Positions 8,168-16,267 of a stretch of DNA of 64,000 nucleotides are shown here, piece after piece; position 1 is the stretch's first letter, and every line of letters starts with the position of its first letter. The position numbers and the translations under genes are program-made. The notes beneath the pieces were generated by a model. That model was not told the origin of the DNA. It saw nothing but the letters and a program-made list of their open reading frames with translations, and did not search any database. Origin of the DNA: Amycolatopsis thermoflava N1165 (GTDB taxonomy: Bacteria; Actinomycetota; Actinomycetes; Mycobacteriales; Pseudonocardiaceae); contig NZ_KI421511.1 in the NCBI RefSeq assembly GCF_000473265.1, positions 2,345,731 to 2,409,730 on the forward strand. Reading direction: 5' to 3'.

Positions 8168-10291
8168 ATGGCCGACAAACAAGCCCGCACCGTCGATGCC
8201 GGAGCCGCGGTCGCTGTGGACGACCCGGTCAAGGTTCGCAACGTGGTCCTGGTCGGTCCGTCCGGCTCCGGCAAGACCACCCTCACCGAGGCTGTGCTCA
8301 CGGTGTCCGGCACCGTGACCAGGGCCGGTTCCGTTGTGGAGGGCACCACGGTCTGCGACCACGACCCCGCGGCCGTGCGCCAGCAGCGCTCGGTCGGGCT
8401 CTCCGTCGCGCCGGTGATGCACGACGGGCACAAGATCAACCTGATCGACACCCCCGGCTACGCCGACTTCGTGGGCGAGCTGCGGGCCGGGCTGCGTGCG
8501 GCCGACGCCGCGTTGTTCGTGGTGTGCTCGGCCGAAGGCGTCGACCCGGCGACGGTGGCCATCTGGGAGGAGTGCGCCGCGGTGGGCATGCCGCGCGCCG
8601 TGATCGTCTCCCGCCTCGACCACCACCGCGCCGACCCCGAGGGCGAGATCGCCGCGTGCCAGGACGCGTTCGGCGCCGGCGTGCTGCCGCTGTACCTGCC
8701 GGCGAGCGGCCCGGAGCCGGGCCTGGTCGGGCTGATCACGCGCCGGCTGTACGACTACTCGGACGGCTTCCCGCCGCGCCTGGGCGAACCGTCGCCCGCG
8801 GACCTGGATCGGCTGACCGAGGCGCGCAACGAGCTCATCGAGGGCATCATCGCCGAGAGCGAGGACGAGACCTTGATGGACCGCTACCTCGCGGGCGAGG
8901 AGATCAGCGAGGACACGCTGATCTCGGACCTGGAGACGGCCGTGGCCCGCGGGTCCTTCCACCCGGTGATCCCGGTGTGCGCGGCCACCGGCGTGGGGCT
9001 GGCCGAGGTGCTCGACGGCATCGTCCGCGCCTTCCCGTCGCCGCTGGAGCACAAGCTGCCGCCGGTCACCACGCCCGAGGGCGCCCCGCACCCCGAGCTG
9101 AGCACCGATCCGGACGGGCCGCTGGCCGCCGAGGTGGTGCGCACCGCCGTCGACTCCTACGTCGGGCGGGTGTCGCTCGTCCGGGTGTTCTCCGGAACGC
9201 TGCGGCCCGAGCGGCCGGTGCACGTGTCCGGGCACGGCATGGCCGAACGCGGCCACGAGGACCACGACACCGACGAGCGCGTGGCGCACCTGTATTCGCC
9301 GCTGGGCGCGAACCTGCGCGAGGTGCCCTACTGCGTCGCCGGTGACCTGTGCGCGCTGACGAAGGTCGGGTCGGCCGAAACCGGCGACACCGTCTCCTCG
9401 CCCGAGCACCCGCTGCTGATGCGCCCGTGGCCGATGCCGGAGCCGCTGCTGCCGGTGGCCGTCGTGGCCCGCAACCGCAGCGACGAGGACGCCTTGGCAC
9501 GCAACCTGTCCCGCCTGGTGGCCGGCGACCCGACGCTGCGGCTGGAGCGCAACGCCGAGACGGCGCAACTGGTCCTGTGGTGCATGGGCGAGGCGCACGC
9601 CGACGTCGTGCTGTCCCGGCTGCGGGCAGGCGGGGCCGAAGTGGACACCGAGCCGGTGAAGACGAGCCTGCGCGAGACGTTCGCCGGGCCGGCGAAGGGG
9701 CACGGGCGGCACGTGAAGCAGTCCGGCGGGCACGGCCAGTACGCGGTGTGCGACATCGAGGTCGAACCGCTGCCGCGGGGCGCCGGGTTCGAGTTCGTGG
9801 ACCGGATCGTCGGCGGGGCCGTGCCGCACCAGTTCATCCCGAGCGTGGAGAAGGGGGTGCGGGCGCAGCTGCAACGCGGGCTGGTGGCCGGCTACCCGGT
9901 GGTCGACGTGCGCGTGACGCTCGTCGACGGCAAGGCGCACAGCGTCGACTCCTCGGACGCGGCGTTCCAGACCGCGGGCGCGCTGGCACTGAAGGAGGCC
10001 GCCGCGAACGGGCGGGTGGTGCTGCTCGAACCACTGGACGAGGTCGACGTCCGGGTGCCGGACGAGTACCTGGGCGCGGTGCTCGGCGACCTGTCCTCGC
10101 GGCGCGGCCGGGTGCTGGGGACGGAGTCGGTGAGCGGCGGGCGGAGCATCGTGCGCGCCGAGGTGCCCGCGACCGAGCTGCTGCGGTACACCACGGAGCT
10201 GCGGTCGCTGAGCTCCGGCACGGCGACGTTCACCCGGCGGCACGCGCGCTACGACCCGATGCCGGACAACCTGGTGGCGGCGCACGCCTGA
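8168..10291 (+). CDS. EF-G-like translational GTPase (EF-G2 / FusA2 type)
   Basis: This 707-residue protein has the five-domain EF-G architecture but belongs to the noncanonical second EF-G group of actinobacteria. The P-loop at residues 30-38 is GPSGSGKTT rather than the AHIDAGKTT of true EF-G. G3 is DTPGYADF, and the base-recognition NKxD is replaced by SRLD. Domain IV (SGGHGQYAVCDIEVEPL...GGAVPHQFIPSVEKGV) and domain V are present. Mycobacterial EF-G2 is not a normal translocase, so a specialised role is more likely than bulk translation. Start ATG at 8168 follows GGGGAG. It stands alone, divergent from pdxS. Confidence 0.88.
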   Translation: MADKQARTVDAGAAVAVDDPVKVRNVVLVGPSGSGKTTLTEAVLTVSGTVTRAGSVVEGTTVCDHDPAAVRQQRSVGLSVAPVMHDGHKINLIDTPGYADFVGELRAGLRAADAALFVVCSAEGVDPATVAIWEECAAVGMPRAVIVSRLDHHRADPEGEIAACQDAFGAGVLPLYLPASGPEPGLVGLITRRLYDYSDGFPPRLGEPSPADLDRLTEARNELIEGIIAESEDETLMDRYLAGEEISEDTLISDLETAVARGSFHPVIPVCAATGVGLAEVLDGIVRAFPSPLEHKLPPVTTPEGAPHPELSTDPDGPLAAEVVRTAVDSYVGRVSLVRVFSGTLRPERPVHVSGHGMAERGHEDHDTDERVAHLYSPLGANLREVPYCVAGDLCALTKVGSAETGDTVSSPEHPLLMRPWPMPEPLLPVAVVARNRSDEDALARNLSRLVAGDPTLRLERNAETAQLVLWCMGEAHADVVLSRLRAGGAEVDTEPVKTSLRETFAGPAKGHGRHVKQSGGHGQYAVCDIEVEPLPRGAGFEFVDRIVGGAVPHQFIPSVEKGVRAQLQRGLVAGYPVVDVRVTLVDGKAHSVDSSDAAFQTAGALALKEAAANGRVVLLEPLDEVDVRVPDEYLGAVLGDLSSRRGRVLGTESVSGGRSIVRAEVPATELLRYTTELRSLSSGTATFTRRHARYDPMPDNLVAAHA

Positions 10292-10334
10292 AATTCACGA
10301 GCGCGGGCCGCGGCGGGTTGCCTATTCTCGCCGC

Positions 10335-10643
10335 ATGACCGGCAAGCGCTACCACGAGGACGCGGAGGTGCTGGCGGCGATCGGCACGGCGATCGGCGAG
10401 CGCCGGATCACCGTCCGGCTGCCGCGTGCGCTCGCCGAGGCTGCCGTGGCCGCCTGGCAGCGCGACGAGACCGGGCCCGTGGAGCCGGAGACGCCGGAGC
10501 AGTGGGTGCTGCGCGACCGGGCGGCCGAGCTGGCGCTGATCGGGCTCGCGGTGTCCGAGCGGGGCCGGCCGGACGGCGAGTTCGTGGTGGTGGACCTGGA
10601 CGTGGCCGCCGCCGGCGCCGCGGTGCGAGCCGCCCGGGAGTGA
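10335..10643 (+). CDS. Small hypothetical protein (102 aa)
   Basis: This short acidic-to-neutral protein has no membrane segment or motif that I recognise. It begins MTGKRYHEDAEVLAAIGTAIGERRITVRLPRALAEAAVAAW and ends in VVVDLDVAAAGAAVRAARE. Codon use has the strong third-position GC bias of its neighbours, and it starts 43 bp after the EF-G-like gene in the same direction, so it may be cotranscribed. The function is unknown. Confidence 0.65.
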   Translation: MTGKRYHEDAEVLAAIGTAIGERRITVRLPRALAEAAVAAWQRDETGPVEPETPEQWVLRDRAAELALIGLAVSERGRPDGEFVVVDLDVAAAGAAVRAARE

Positions 10644-10703
10644 GCCGGCACTCGCGCCCACCAGCTCCGCGCACGCGGTCTGCGGAGGGAACCGGCGGAC
10701 GCC

Positions 10704-11210
10704 TCAGCGGCCGAAGAAACCACCAGGGCGGCCGTTGCGGTCCGCGATCAACCCCGCCAGTGTGGCGATCGCGATCTCCGCCGGGCGGCGCGAACCGATG
10801 TCCAGGCCGATCGGCCGGTGCACCCGGGCGATGTCGGCCTCGGCCACGCCCAGCGACCGCAGCGCCGCCACGTGCGGGCCCTCGTGCCGCGGGTTGCCCA
10901 TCACCCCGGCCCAGCGCACCGGGCGCGCGAGCACGTCCCGCAGCGCGGCGCCCAGCTCGGGCCGGTGGTGGTCGGTCACCACGACATCGGTGTCCTCGTC
11001 CAGGTCCGGCAACTCGGCCGCCACCTTCACGCCCGGGACCGCTCGGGACGGGTCCGGCTCGAACAGCAGCGTCCGGTAGCCGAGGTCCTCGCCGTAGCGC
11101 AGCAGGAACTCCGCGACCGGTGAGGCGAACACCGCGACCAGCGTCCGCGTGCCCGCCTGCGAATCATCCGCGCCGTGCGCCACCGCGCACGCCGAGTCTT
11201 CCGTAGCCAT
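10704..11210 (-). CDS. XdhC-family protein (Rossmann domain only)
   Basis: This 168-residue protein resembles the C-terminal Rossmann half of XdhC/CoxI proteins, which insert or mature the molybdenum cofactor of xanthine dehydrogenase-type enzymes. Signatures are TDHHRPELGAALRDVL, WAGVMGNPRHEGPHVAALRSLG and the C-terminal IGLDIGSRRPAEIAIATLAGLIADRNGR. The N-terminal XdhC domain with its cysteine pair is absent. No molybdenum hydroxylase genes are nearby, so its client is unclear. Confidence 0.8.
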   Translation of the reverse strand: MATEDSACAVAHGADDSQAGTRTLVAVFASPVAEFLLRYGEDLGYRTLLFEPDPSRAVPGVKVAAELPDLDEDTDVVVTDHHRPELGAALRDVLARPVRWAGVMGNPRHEGPHVAALRSLGVAEADIARVHRPIGLDIGSRRPAEIAIATLAGLIADRNGRPGGFFGR

Positions 11211-11219
11211 ACGCGGATC

Positions 11220-11714
11220 CTAAGCGCCCGGCACCGGTGGTTCCGCGATCTCGAAGTACTCCGGCTGCCGCGCGGTGCCCGCCAGCTTGAAGTACCGCAC
11301 CTTCCGCCGCCGTCGCAGCGCCAGCGTGTCCCGCACCGCGTCGTTGTGCACACGCCGCGCGATCACCACCCGGTGCTCCGCGTCGGCCAGTTCCTCCGCC
11401 AGCGACGCGGGCAGCCGGGCGCGGTCGACCGACTCCAGCAGCCGGGTCAGCTCGTTCTCCGCGACCTCCCGCTCGGCGCGCGGCGCCTTCTCCGCGATGT
11501 CCGCCGCCTCGCGCAGGCCCGGCGCCGCCCCGTCGACGGCCGCCACCGCGCGCGCCACCACCGCCCGCCGCGCCAGCGCCGCGTCCAGCGCCGCCCACCC
11601 GGCGTCCAGCCGCACGTGCAGCCGGTCCAGCCGGTTGGCGGTGGCGACCAGGAACAACCCGCCGAGCACGACGATCGCCGCGACGATCGCGACGACCAGC
11701 ACGAACCAGTTCAC
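11220..11714 (-). CDS. LemA-like membrane protein of the PIM locus
   Basis: This 164-residue protein has one N-terminal membrane segment (FVLVVAIVAAIVVLGGLFLV) followed by NRLDRLHVRLDAGWAALDAALARRAVVARAV. That pattern of helices is reminiscent of LemA proteins. The C-terminal part is basic and then Tyr-rich (RRRRKVRYFKLAG). Function is unknown. It follows pimA on the same strand and overlaps its stop by 4 bp, so it is part of the PIM operon. Confidence 0.7.
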   Translation of the reverse strand: MNWFVLVVAIVAAIVVLGGLFLVATANRLDRLHVRLDAGWAALDAALARRAVVARAVAAVDGAAPGLREAADIAEKAPRAEREVAENELTRLLESVDRARLPASLAEELADAEHRVVIARRVHNDAVRDTLALRRRRKVRYFKLAGTARQPEYFEIAEPPVPGA

Positions 11715-12850
11715 AGCGGCGCGTCCTCCGCACTGACCCGCCGCGGGTCGGCGGCGATCGCCGTCTCGTAGACCCGCAGCACCTGCGTCACCACGACCGG
11801 CCAGTCGTAGATCGCGACCCGCTCCCCCGCCGCCGCGGCCAGCGACGTCCGCCGCGCCGGATCGCCGAGCAGGTCACGCAGGCAGCCGGCCAGCGCCGCG
11901 CTGTCGCCGGTGGTGAACAGCGCCCCGGCGCGCCCGTCGTCCAGCACCCGGCGGAACGAGTCGAGGTTGCTCGCCGCCACCGCCGTCCCGGCCGCCATCG
12001 CCTCGGTCAGGATCATCCCGAAGCTCTCGCCACCGGTGTTGGGCGCGCAGTAGACGTCCACGCTGCGCAGCGCCCGCGCCTTGGTGGCGTCGTCGACCTG
12101 CCCGAGCAGCTCCAGGTGGGGCGCCAGCTCCGGGCCCGCCATCCGGCGCAGCGCGTCGGCCTCGCCGCGCCCCACCACCAGCAGCCGCAGCTCCGGGAAC
12201 TCCGGCAGCAGGCGGCGGGCTGCCTCCAGGAGCACGTCCATGCCCTTGCGCGGCTCGGTGAACCGGCCGACGAACCCGATCGTGCCGCCGGCCCGCGGAT
12301 ACCCCTCCAGCGGCTCGGCCCGGGAGAAGAACTCGACGTCGACGCCGTTCGGGATCTCCACCGCGTCGCCGCCGGCGTGCTCGACCTGCACCCGCCGCGC
12401 CAGCGCGGACACCGCGATGCGCGCGGTGATCTTCTCCAGCAGCGGCCGCAGCACCGGCTGGAACGCCGACAACGTCCGGGACCGCGGCGTGGAGGTGTGG
12501 AACGTCGCGACGATCGGCCCGTCGGCGACCTTCAGCGCCAGCAGCGACAGGCTCGGCGCGGCAGGCTCGTGCAGGTGCAGCACGTCGAACCCGCCCTCAC
12601 GCAGCCACCGCCGCACCCGCGCGTAGGACACCGGGCCGAACTGCAGCCGGGCCACCGAGCCGTTGTACGGGATGCCGAGCGCCTTGCCCGCGGGGTGCAC
12701 GAAGTCGGGCAGGTCCGCGTCGTCGTCCGCGGGCGCCAGCACCGACACCTCGTGCCCGCGGTCGCGCAGCGCGCGCGCCAGGTCCGTGACGTGCCCCTGG
12801 ACGCCGCCGGGCACGTCGAAGGAATACGGGCAGACGATCCCGACCTTCAC
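11711..12850 (-). CDS. pimA: PimA, phosphatidylinositol alpha-mannosyltransferase
   Basis: PimA adds the first mannose from GDP-mannose to phosphatidylinositol at the inner membrane face, starting PIM synthesis. The 379-residue GT-B enzyme shows MKVGIVCPYSFDVPGGVQGHV, GFVGRFTEPRKGMDVLLEA and the GT4 donor-site motif GGESFGMILTEAMAAG. The GTG at 12850 is chosen because it gives the exact family N-terminus and overlaps the acyltransferase stop. An open upstream extension in the same frame is a shadow of that gene. The order acyltransferase-pimA matches mycobacteria. Confidence 0.94.
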   Translation of the reverse strand: MKVGIVCPYSFDVPGGVQGHVTDLARALRDRGHEVSVLAPADDDADLPDFVHPAGKALGIPYNGSVARLQFGPVSYARVRRWLREGGFDVLHLHEPAAPSLSLLALKVADGPIVATFHTSTPRSRTLSAFQPVLRPLLEKITARIAVSALARRVQVEHAGGDAVEIPNGVDVEFFSRAEPLEGYPRAGGTIGFVGRFTEPRKGMDVLLEAARRLLPEFPELRLLVVGRGEADALRRMAGPELAPHLELLGQVDDATKARALRSVDVYCAPNTGGESFGMILTEAMAAGTAVAASNLDSFRRVLDDGRAGALFTTGDSAALAGCLRDLLGDPARRTSLAAAAGERVAIYDWPVVVTQVLRVYETAIAADPRRVSAEDAPL

Positions 12851-13761
12851 GCCGCTTCCTCCGCCGAAAAGGTCGCCTCCTCGAAATCGGCGGCCCACAG
12901 CTTCTGCATCATGTGCCAGTCCGCCGGGTGCGCGGCGATGTCGCCGGCGAAGACGTCGGCCAGCGCCTGGGTCGCGGCCGGCACCTCGGTGCGGTGCGCG
13001 ACGCGGATGCGCGGGTGGATGCGGATGCCCCAGCCGTCCTCGGTGAACCAGCTGCCCACTGGCAGCAGCGCGGCGCCCGTGCTGGCGGCCAGCCGGGCGG
13101 GGCCGGCCGGCATGCTCGTCTTCTCGCCGAAGAACGACACCGGCACCCCGCTGCCGGACAGGTCGCGGTCGGCGATCAGGCACACCACCCGGTTCTCCCG
13201 CAACCGCTGCAGCAGCAACCGGAACGAACCGGTGCCGCCGTCCGCGGACAGGATCTCGAACCCCAGCGACTCGCGGTAGGCGACGAACCGCTGGAACAGC
13301 GACTCCGGCTTGAGCCGTTCGACCACCGTGGTGAACGGGCCGTACCGGCCGACGGCCCAGATGCCCGGCACGTCCCAGTTCCCGCTGTGCGGCAACGCGA
13401 CCACCGCGCCGTTGCCCTCGGCGAGCGCGGCGTCGAGGTTCTCCACGCCGCTGATCGTCAGGTCCACCCGGGACCGGATTCCGTCCGCGTCCATCGTGGG
13501 CAGCCGGAACGCCTCGTGCCAATAGCGCGCGTAGGACCGCACGGCCTGCCGGGTCAGCTCGTCGAGTTCGGTCTCGTCCGCCTGCGGCACGACGCGGGCC
13601 AGGTTGCGGCGCAACTGCCGCACGCCGGGGCCCTTGCGCCAGGCCGCGAAGTCCGCGGCCAATCCGAAACCGGCCTTCGCCAGCGGCACCGGCAGGCGGC
13701 GCACCACGTTCCAGCCGGCCGCGTAGCCGAGGTCGGCCATCCGCTCGCCGAACCGGCCCAT
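12847..13761 (-). CDS. PIM acyltransferase (PatA-like, lauroyl acyltransferase family)
   Basis: This 304-residue protein belongs to the HtrB/LpxL lysophospholipid acyltransferase superfamily. It is the counterpart of mycobacterial PatA, which acylates the mannose of PIM. The catalytic H-x4-D motif is HSGNWD at about residue 128. CLIADRDLSGSGVPVSFFGEKTSMPAGPARLA is the typical downstream substrate-site block. The ATG at 13761 overlaps the pgsA stop as ATGA. It sits between pgsA and pimA as in the mycobacterial cluster. Confidence 0.9.
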   Translation of the reverse strand: MGRFGERMADLGYAAGWNVVRRLPVPLAKAGFGLAADFAAWRKGPGVRQLRRNLARVVPQADETELDELTRQAVRSYARYWHEAFRLPTMDADGIRSRVDLTISGVENLDAALAEGNGAVVALPHSGNWDVPGIWAVGRYGPFTTVVERLKPESLFQRFVAYRESLGFEILSADGGTGSFRLLLQRLRENRVVCLIADRDLSGSGVPVSFFGEKTSMPAGPARLAASTGAALLPVGSWFTEDGWGIRIHPRIRVAHRTEVPAATQALADVFAGDIAAHPADWHMMQKLWAADFEEATFSAEEAA

Positions 13762-14369
13762 CAGCCCGCCTCCCTGGCGGAGGTGGCGACGGCCAGCATC
13801 CGCTGGACCGTGGTGACGATCGAGCCGGCCGCGAGCAGCCACAGCGTGCCCTCGACGGCGAACGGCACGCCGAGGCCCTCCAGCCCGGTGCCGACGAGCG
13901 CGATGATCAGCCGCTCGGCACGTTCGACCAGGCCGCCGTCTGCCTTGAGGCCCTCCGCCTCGGCGCGGGCCTTGATGTAGGAGATCACCTGCGCCAGCAC
14001 GAGGCAGATCAGGCAGGCCGCCGCGGCGCGCAGGTTGTGCTCGACCGCGAAGCACCACCACGCGATGCCGGCGAACAGGGCGCCGTCGGCGAGCCGGTCG
14101 CAGGTCGCGTCCAGCGTCGCGCCGAACGGGGTGCCGTAGCCGCGGGCCCGGGCCATCGCGCCGTCGAGCAGGTCGAGCATCGCGAAGCCCCACACGGTGA
14201 ACGTGCCGGCGAGCAGCATCCCGTTCGGGAAGAACACCAGGGCACAGGCGATCGCGCCGGCCGTGCCGATCATGGTCATCGCGTTCGGGGTCAGCCCGGC
14301 CCGCACCAGAGCGTGGCCGAGCGGGTCCAGGGCTCGCGAGACGGACGCTCGCGCGAAGATGTTCAGCAT
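13761..14369 (-). CDS. pgsA: CDP-alcohol phosphatidyltransferase (phosphatidylinositol phosphate synthase)
   Basis: This 202-residue integral membrane enzyme has the CDP-alcohol phosphatidyltransferase signature D-G-x2-A-R-x8-G-x3-D-x3-D within DLLDGAMARARGYGTPFGATLDATCD. Next to pimA it is expected to join CDP-diacylglycerol to inositol 1-phosphate, giving phosphatidylinositol phosphate. Several hydrophobic helices follow. Start at ATG 14369 (MLNIFARASVSRAL) fits the family. The frame is open upstream to 14465, but that extension is Arg/Asp-rich and atypical. Confidence 0.9.
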   Translation of the reverse strand: MLNIFARASVSRALDPLGHALVRAGLTPNAMTMIGTAGAIACALVFFPNGMLLAGTFTVWGFAMLDLLDGAMARARGYGTPFGATLDATCDRLADGALFAGIAWWCFAVEHNLRAAAACLICLVLAQVISYIKARAEAEGLKADGGLVERAERLIIALVGTGLEGLGVPFAVEGTLWLLAAGSIVTTVQRMLAVATSAREAG

Positions 14370-14513
14370 CAGATCGTCGGGGTGGCGGTATCGGCGGGCA
14401 TGTCCATCGCTCTCGGCGTTCCACCTGGGGCTGCGGGGTCGGTTTGCTGACCGCAGCCTATCCACCCGCTACGACGATCCGGTGACGCGGCGCGCCCAAG
14501 GCGCCGGGCGCGC

Positions 14514-15020
14514 TCAGGCGAGGCGGTCCAGCCGGGCTTCCTCGGCCGCGACGGCCTCGGCGCAGCGGGGCGTGAGCTTGTCGCGGATCGCGTCGGAGAT
14601 CTCCCCCAGCGCGCGCACCTGGTCCGGGGTGAGCGCGTCGAACAGGGCCTCGCGGACGGCCTCGACGTGCCCGGGAGCTGCGGCTTCGAGTGCGGCGAAG
14701 CCACGGTCGGTCAGCTTCGCGAACGAGCCGCGCTTGTCGGTGCCGCAGCTGTCCCGGCGCACCCAGCCGTTGGCCTCGAGGCGGGCGACCGCGTGGGAGA
14801 GCCGGCTGCGTGACGAATGGCACTTCTCGGCCAGTTCGCTCATCCGCAGCGTGCGGCCGGGGGCCTCGGACAGCACGACGAGGACCTCGTAGTAGGTGTG
14901 CGGCATGCGGGCGTCGCGCTGGAGCTGGGAATCCACGTGGCCGCGCAGCATGGTGACGGCGACCGAGAACGAGCGCCACACACGCTGTTCGTCTTCGCTG
15001 AGCCATCGCGGTTCGGACAT
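14514..15020 (-). CDS. MarR-family transcriptional regulator
   Basis: This 168-residue winged-helix regulator has the MarR core: HTYYEVLVVLSEAPGRTLRMSELAEKCHSSRSRLSHAVARLEANGWVRR with the recognition helix around SSRSRLSHAVARL, then the DKRGSFAKLTDRGFAALE wing. It is divergent from the YceI gene. Two near-palindromic TTGAG-NN-CTCAA sites in the shared 94-bp promoter make autoregulation and control of yceI likely. A Cys in EKCHSS near the recognition helix could be a redox sensor, but this is not shown. Confidence 0.9.
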   Translation of the reverse strand: MSEPRWLSEDEQRVWRSFSVAVTMLRGHVDSQLQRDARMPHTYYEVLVVLSEAPGRTLRMSELAEKCHSSRSRLSHAVARLEANGWVRRDSCGTDKRGSFAKLTDRGFAALEAAAPGHVEAVREALFDALTPDQVRALGEISDAIRDKLTPRCAEAVAAEEARLDRLA

Positions 15021-15040
15021 GTCTCACATAGTAGCCCTAG

Positions 15041-15052
15041 TTGAGCCCTCAA
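15041..15052. promoter_or_regulatory. MarR-type operator 1 (TTGAGCCCTCAA)
   Basis: TTGAGCCCTCAA is a perfect 5-bp inverted repeat with a 2-bp centre, 21 bp upstream of the marR start. It is embedded in CCTAGTTGAGC, an 11-bp stretch that recurs before the nitroreductase at 19025-19035. The centre lies 34 bp from operator 2. Confidence 0.7.
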
Positions 15053-15074
15053 CCATTCCTTCGCTAAGGTGTGG

Positions 15075-15086
15075 TTGAGGGCTCAA
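15075..15086. promoter_or_regulatory. MarR-type operator 2 (TTGAGGGCTCAA)
   Basis: TTGAGGGCTCAA is the reverse complement of operator 1 and lies 28 bp before the yceI start, with GGTTGAG/CTCAACC flanks. Placement between the divergent genes and the match to site 1 argue for one regulator binding both. Confidence 0.7.
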
Positions 15087-15114
15087 CCAAGCTTCGTTGT
15101 GAGGAGACAAGCAC

Positions 15115-15663
15115 ATGACCGCTTCGACGACCGAGATCCCCGGCTACATCGCGGGCACCTGGACCATCGACTCGGTGCACTCCGACGTCGACTTCGTCGT
15201 CCGCCACCTGGGCGTGTCCAAGGTCCGCGGCCGCTTTGCCGAGGTCGAGGGCGAGATCGTGACCGGCGCCGACCTCGCGGACTCGAAGGTGACCGCCACC
15301 ATCAAGGCCGACAGCATCGACACGAAGAACGCCGACCGCGACGCGCACGTCAAGGGCGCCGACTTCCTGGACGTCGAGCAGTTCCCGACGCTGAAGTTCG
15401 TGTCGACGGGCGTGCGCGCCGAGGACGGCGAGTACTTCATCGACGGCGAGCTGACCCTGCACGGCGTCACCAAGCCGGTCACCCTGACCGCCGAGGTCGG
15501 TGGCTTCGCCGACGGCATGGCCGAGGGCACCAAGGTTTTCGGTATCTCCGCCACCACCGAGATCAAGCGCAGCGACTTCGGCATCGGCGCCACCATCCCG
15601 GCCGCCGTGGTGAGCGACAAGGTGAAGATCGAGCTGAACATCGAGGCCGGCCTGCAGGCCTGA
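15115..15663 (+). CDS. YceI-family lipocalin-like protein
   Basis: This 182-residue protein matches the YceI family, beta-barrel proteins that bind isoprenoid chains such as polyprenols or quinones. Features are GTWTIDSVHSDVDFVVRHLGVSKVRGRF at the start, IKADSIDTKNADRDAHVKGADFLDVEQFPTLKFVST in the middle and GELTLHGVTKPVTLTAEVGG near the end. No signal peptide is visible, so it is predicted to be cytoplasmic. The divergent marR gene and operators suggest induction by an electrophile or quinone-like signal. Confidence 0.9.
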   Translation: MTASTTEIPGYIAGTWTIDSVHSDVDFVVRHLGVSKVRGRFAEVEGEIVTGADLADSKVTATIKADSIDTKNADRDAHVKGADFLDVEQFPTLKFVSTGVRAEDGEYFIDGELTLHGVTKPVTLTAEVGGFADGMAEGTKVFGISATTEIKRSDFGIGATIPAAVVSDKVKIELNIEAGLQA

Positions 15664-15676
15664 GAACCTCGCGGGA

Positions 15677-15711
15677 AAAGGGTCCGGACGGGCACTCCGT
15701 CCGGACCCTTT
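15677..15711. terminator. Bidirectional terminator between yceI and the HIT gene
   Basis: A perfect 15-bp stem, AAAGGGTCCGGACGG and complement, with loop GCACT lies between convergent genes. A-rich and T-rich stem ends on each side allow it to work for both directions. Confidence 0.85.
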
Positions 15712-15715
15712 CGCG

Positions 15716-16267
15716 CTACTGGACCCGTTTCCAGGCGTCCGAGAGCAGCTCGCGCGTCTCGCCGAGCAGCTGGGGCAGCACCTTCGTCTGGCCGATCACC
15801 GGCATGAAGTTCGCGTCCCCGCCCCAGCGGGGCACCAGGTGCTGGTGCAGGTGCGCCGCGATGCCGGCGCCCGCGATCACGCCCTGGTTCATCCCGATGT
15901 TGAACCCGTGCGCCCCGGACACCGACCGCACCACCTTCATCGCGTGCTGGGTGAACTCCGCCAGCTCCCGCGTCTCCTCCGCCGTCAGGTCCGGGTAGTC
16001 CGCCACGTGCCGGTACGGCAGCACCATCAGGTGCCCGGGGTTGTACGGGTACAGGTTCAGCACCGCCCACACGTGCTCACCCCGCGCGATGATCAGCGCG
16101 TCGGCGTCGTCCATGCCGAGCAGGCGGCAGAACGGGCACCCCTCGGGCTCGTCGCCCTCCGGCTTGTCCTGCCCCTGCACGTAAGCGAGCCGGTGCGGGG
16201 TCCACAGGCGCTGCAGCGCGTCCGGCACCCCGACGCCGTCCTGGCCCACCAGCTCCGGCTCGGTCAA
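15716..16267 (-). CDS. HIT-domain nucleotide hydrolase/phosphorylase (Rv2613c-like)
   Basis: This 183-residue histidine-triad protein is equivalent to mycobacterial Rv2613c, reported to be a diadenosine tetraphosphate phosphorylase. The active site is [32 protein letters not shown] and GFNIGMNQG are family blocks, and CPFCRLLG resembles the zinc-binding Cys pair. The most natural start is a TTG at 16265-16267 overlapping the thrS stop. A GTG at 16246 is an alternative. It is cotranscribed with thrS. Confidence 0.85.
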   Translation of the reverse strand: MTEPELVGQDGVGVPDALQRLWTPHRLAYVQGQDKPEGDEPEGCPFCRLLGMDDADALIIARGEHVWAVLNLYPYNPGHLMVLPYRHVADYPDLTAEETRELAEFTQHAMKVVRSVSGAHGFNIGMNQGVIAGAGIAAHLHQHLVPRWGGDANFMPVIGQTKVLPQLLGETRELLSDAWKRVQ

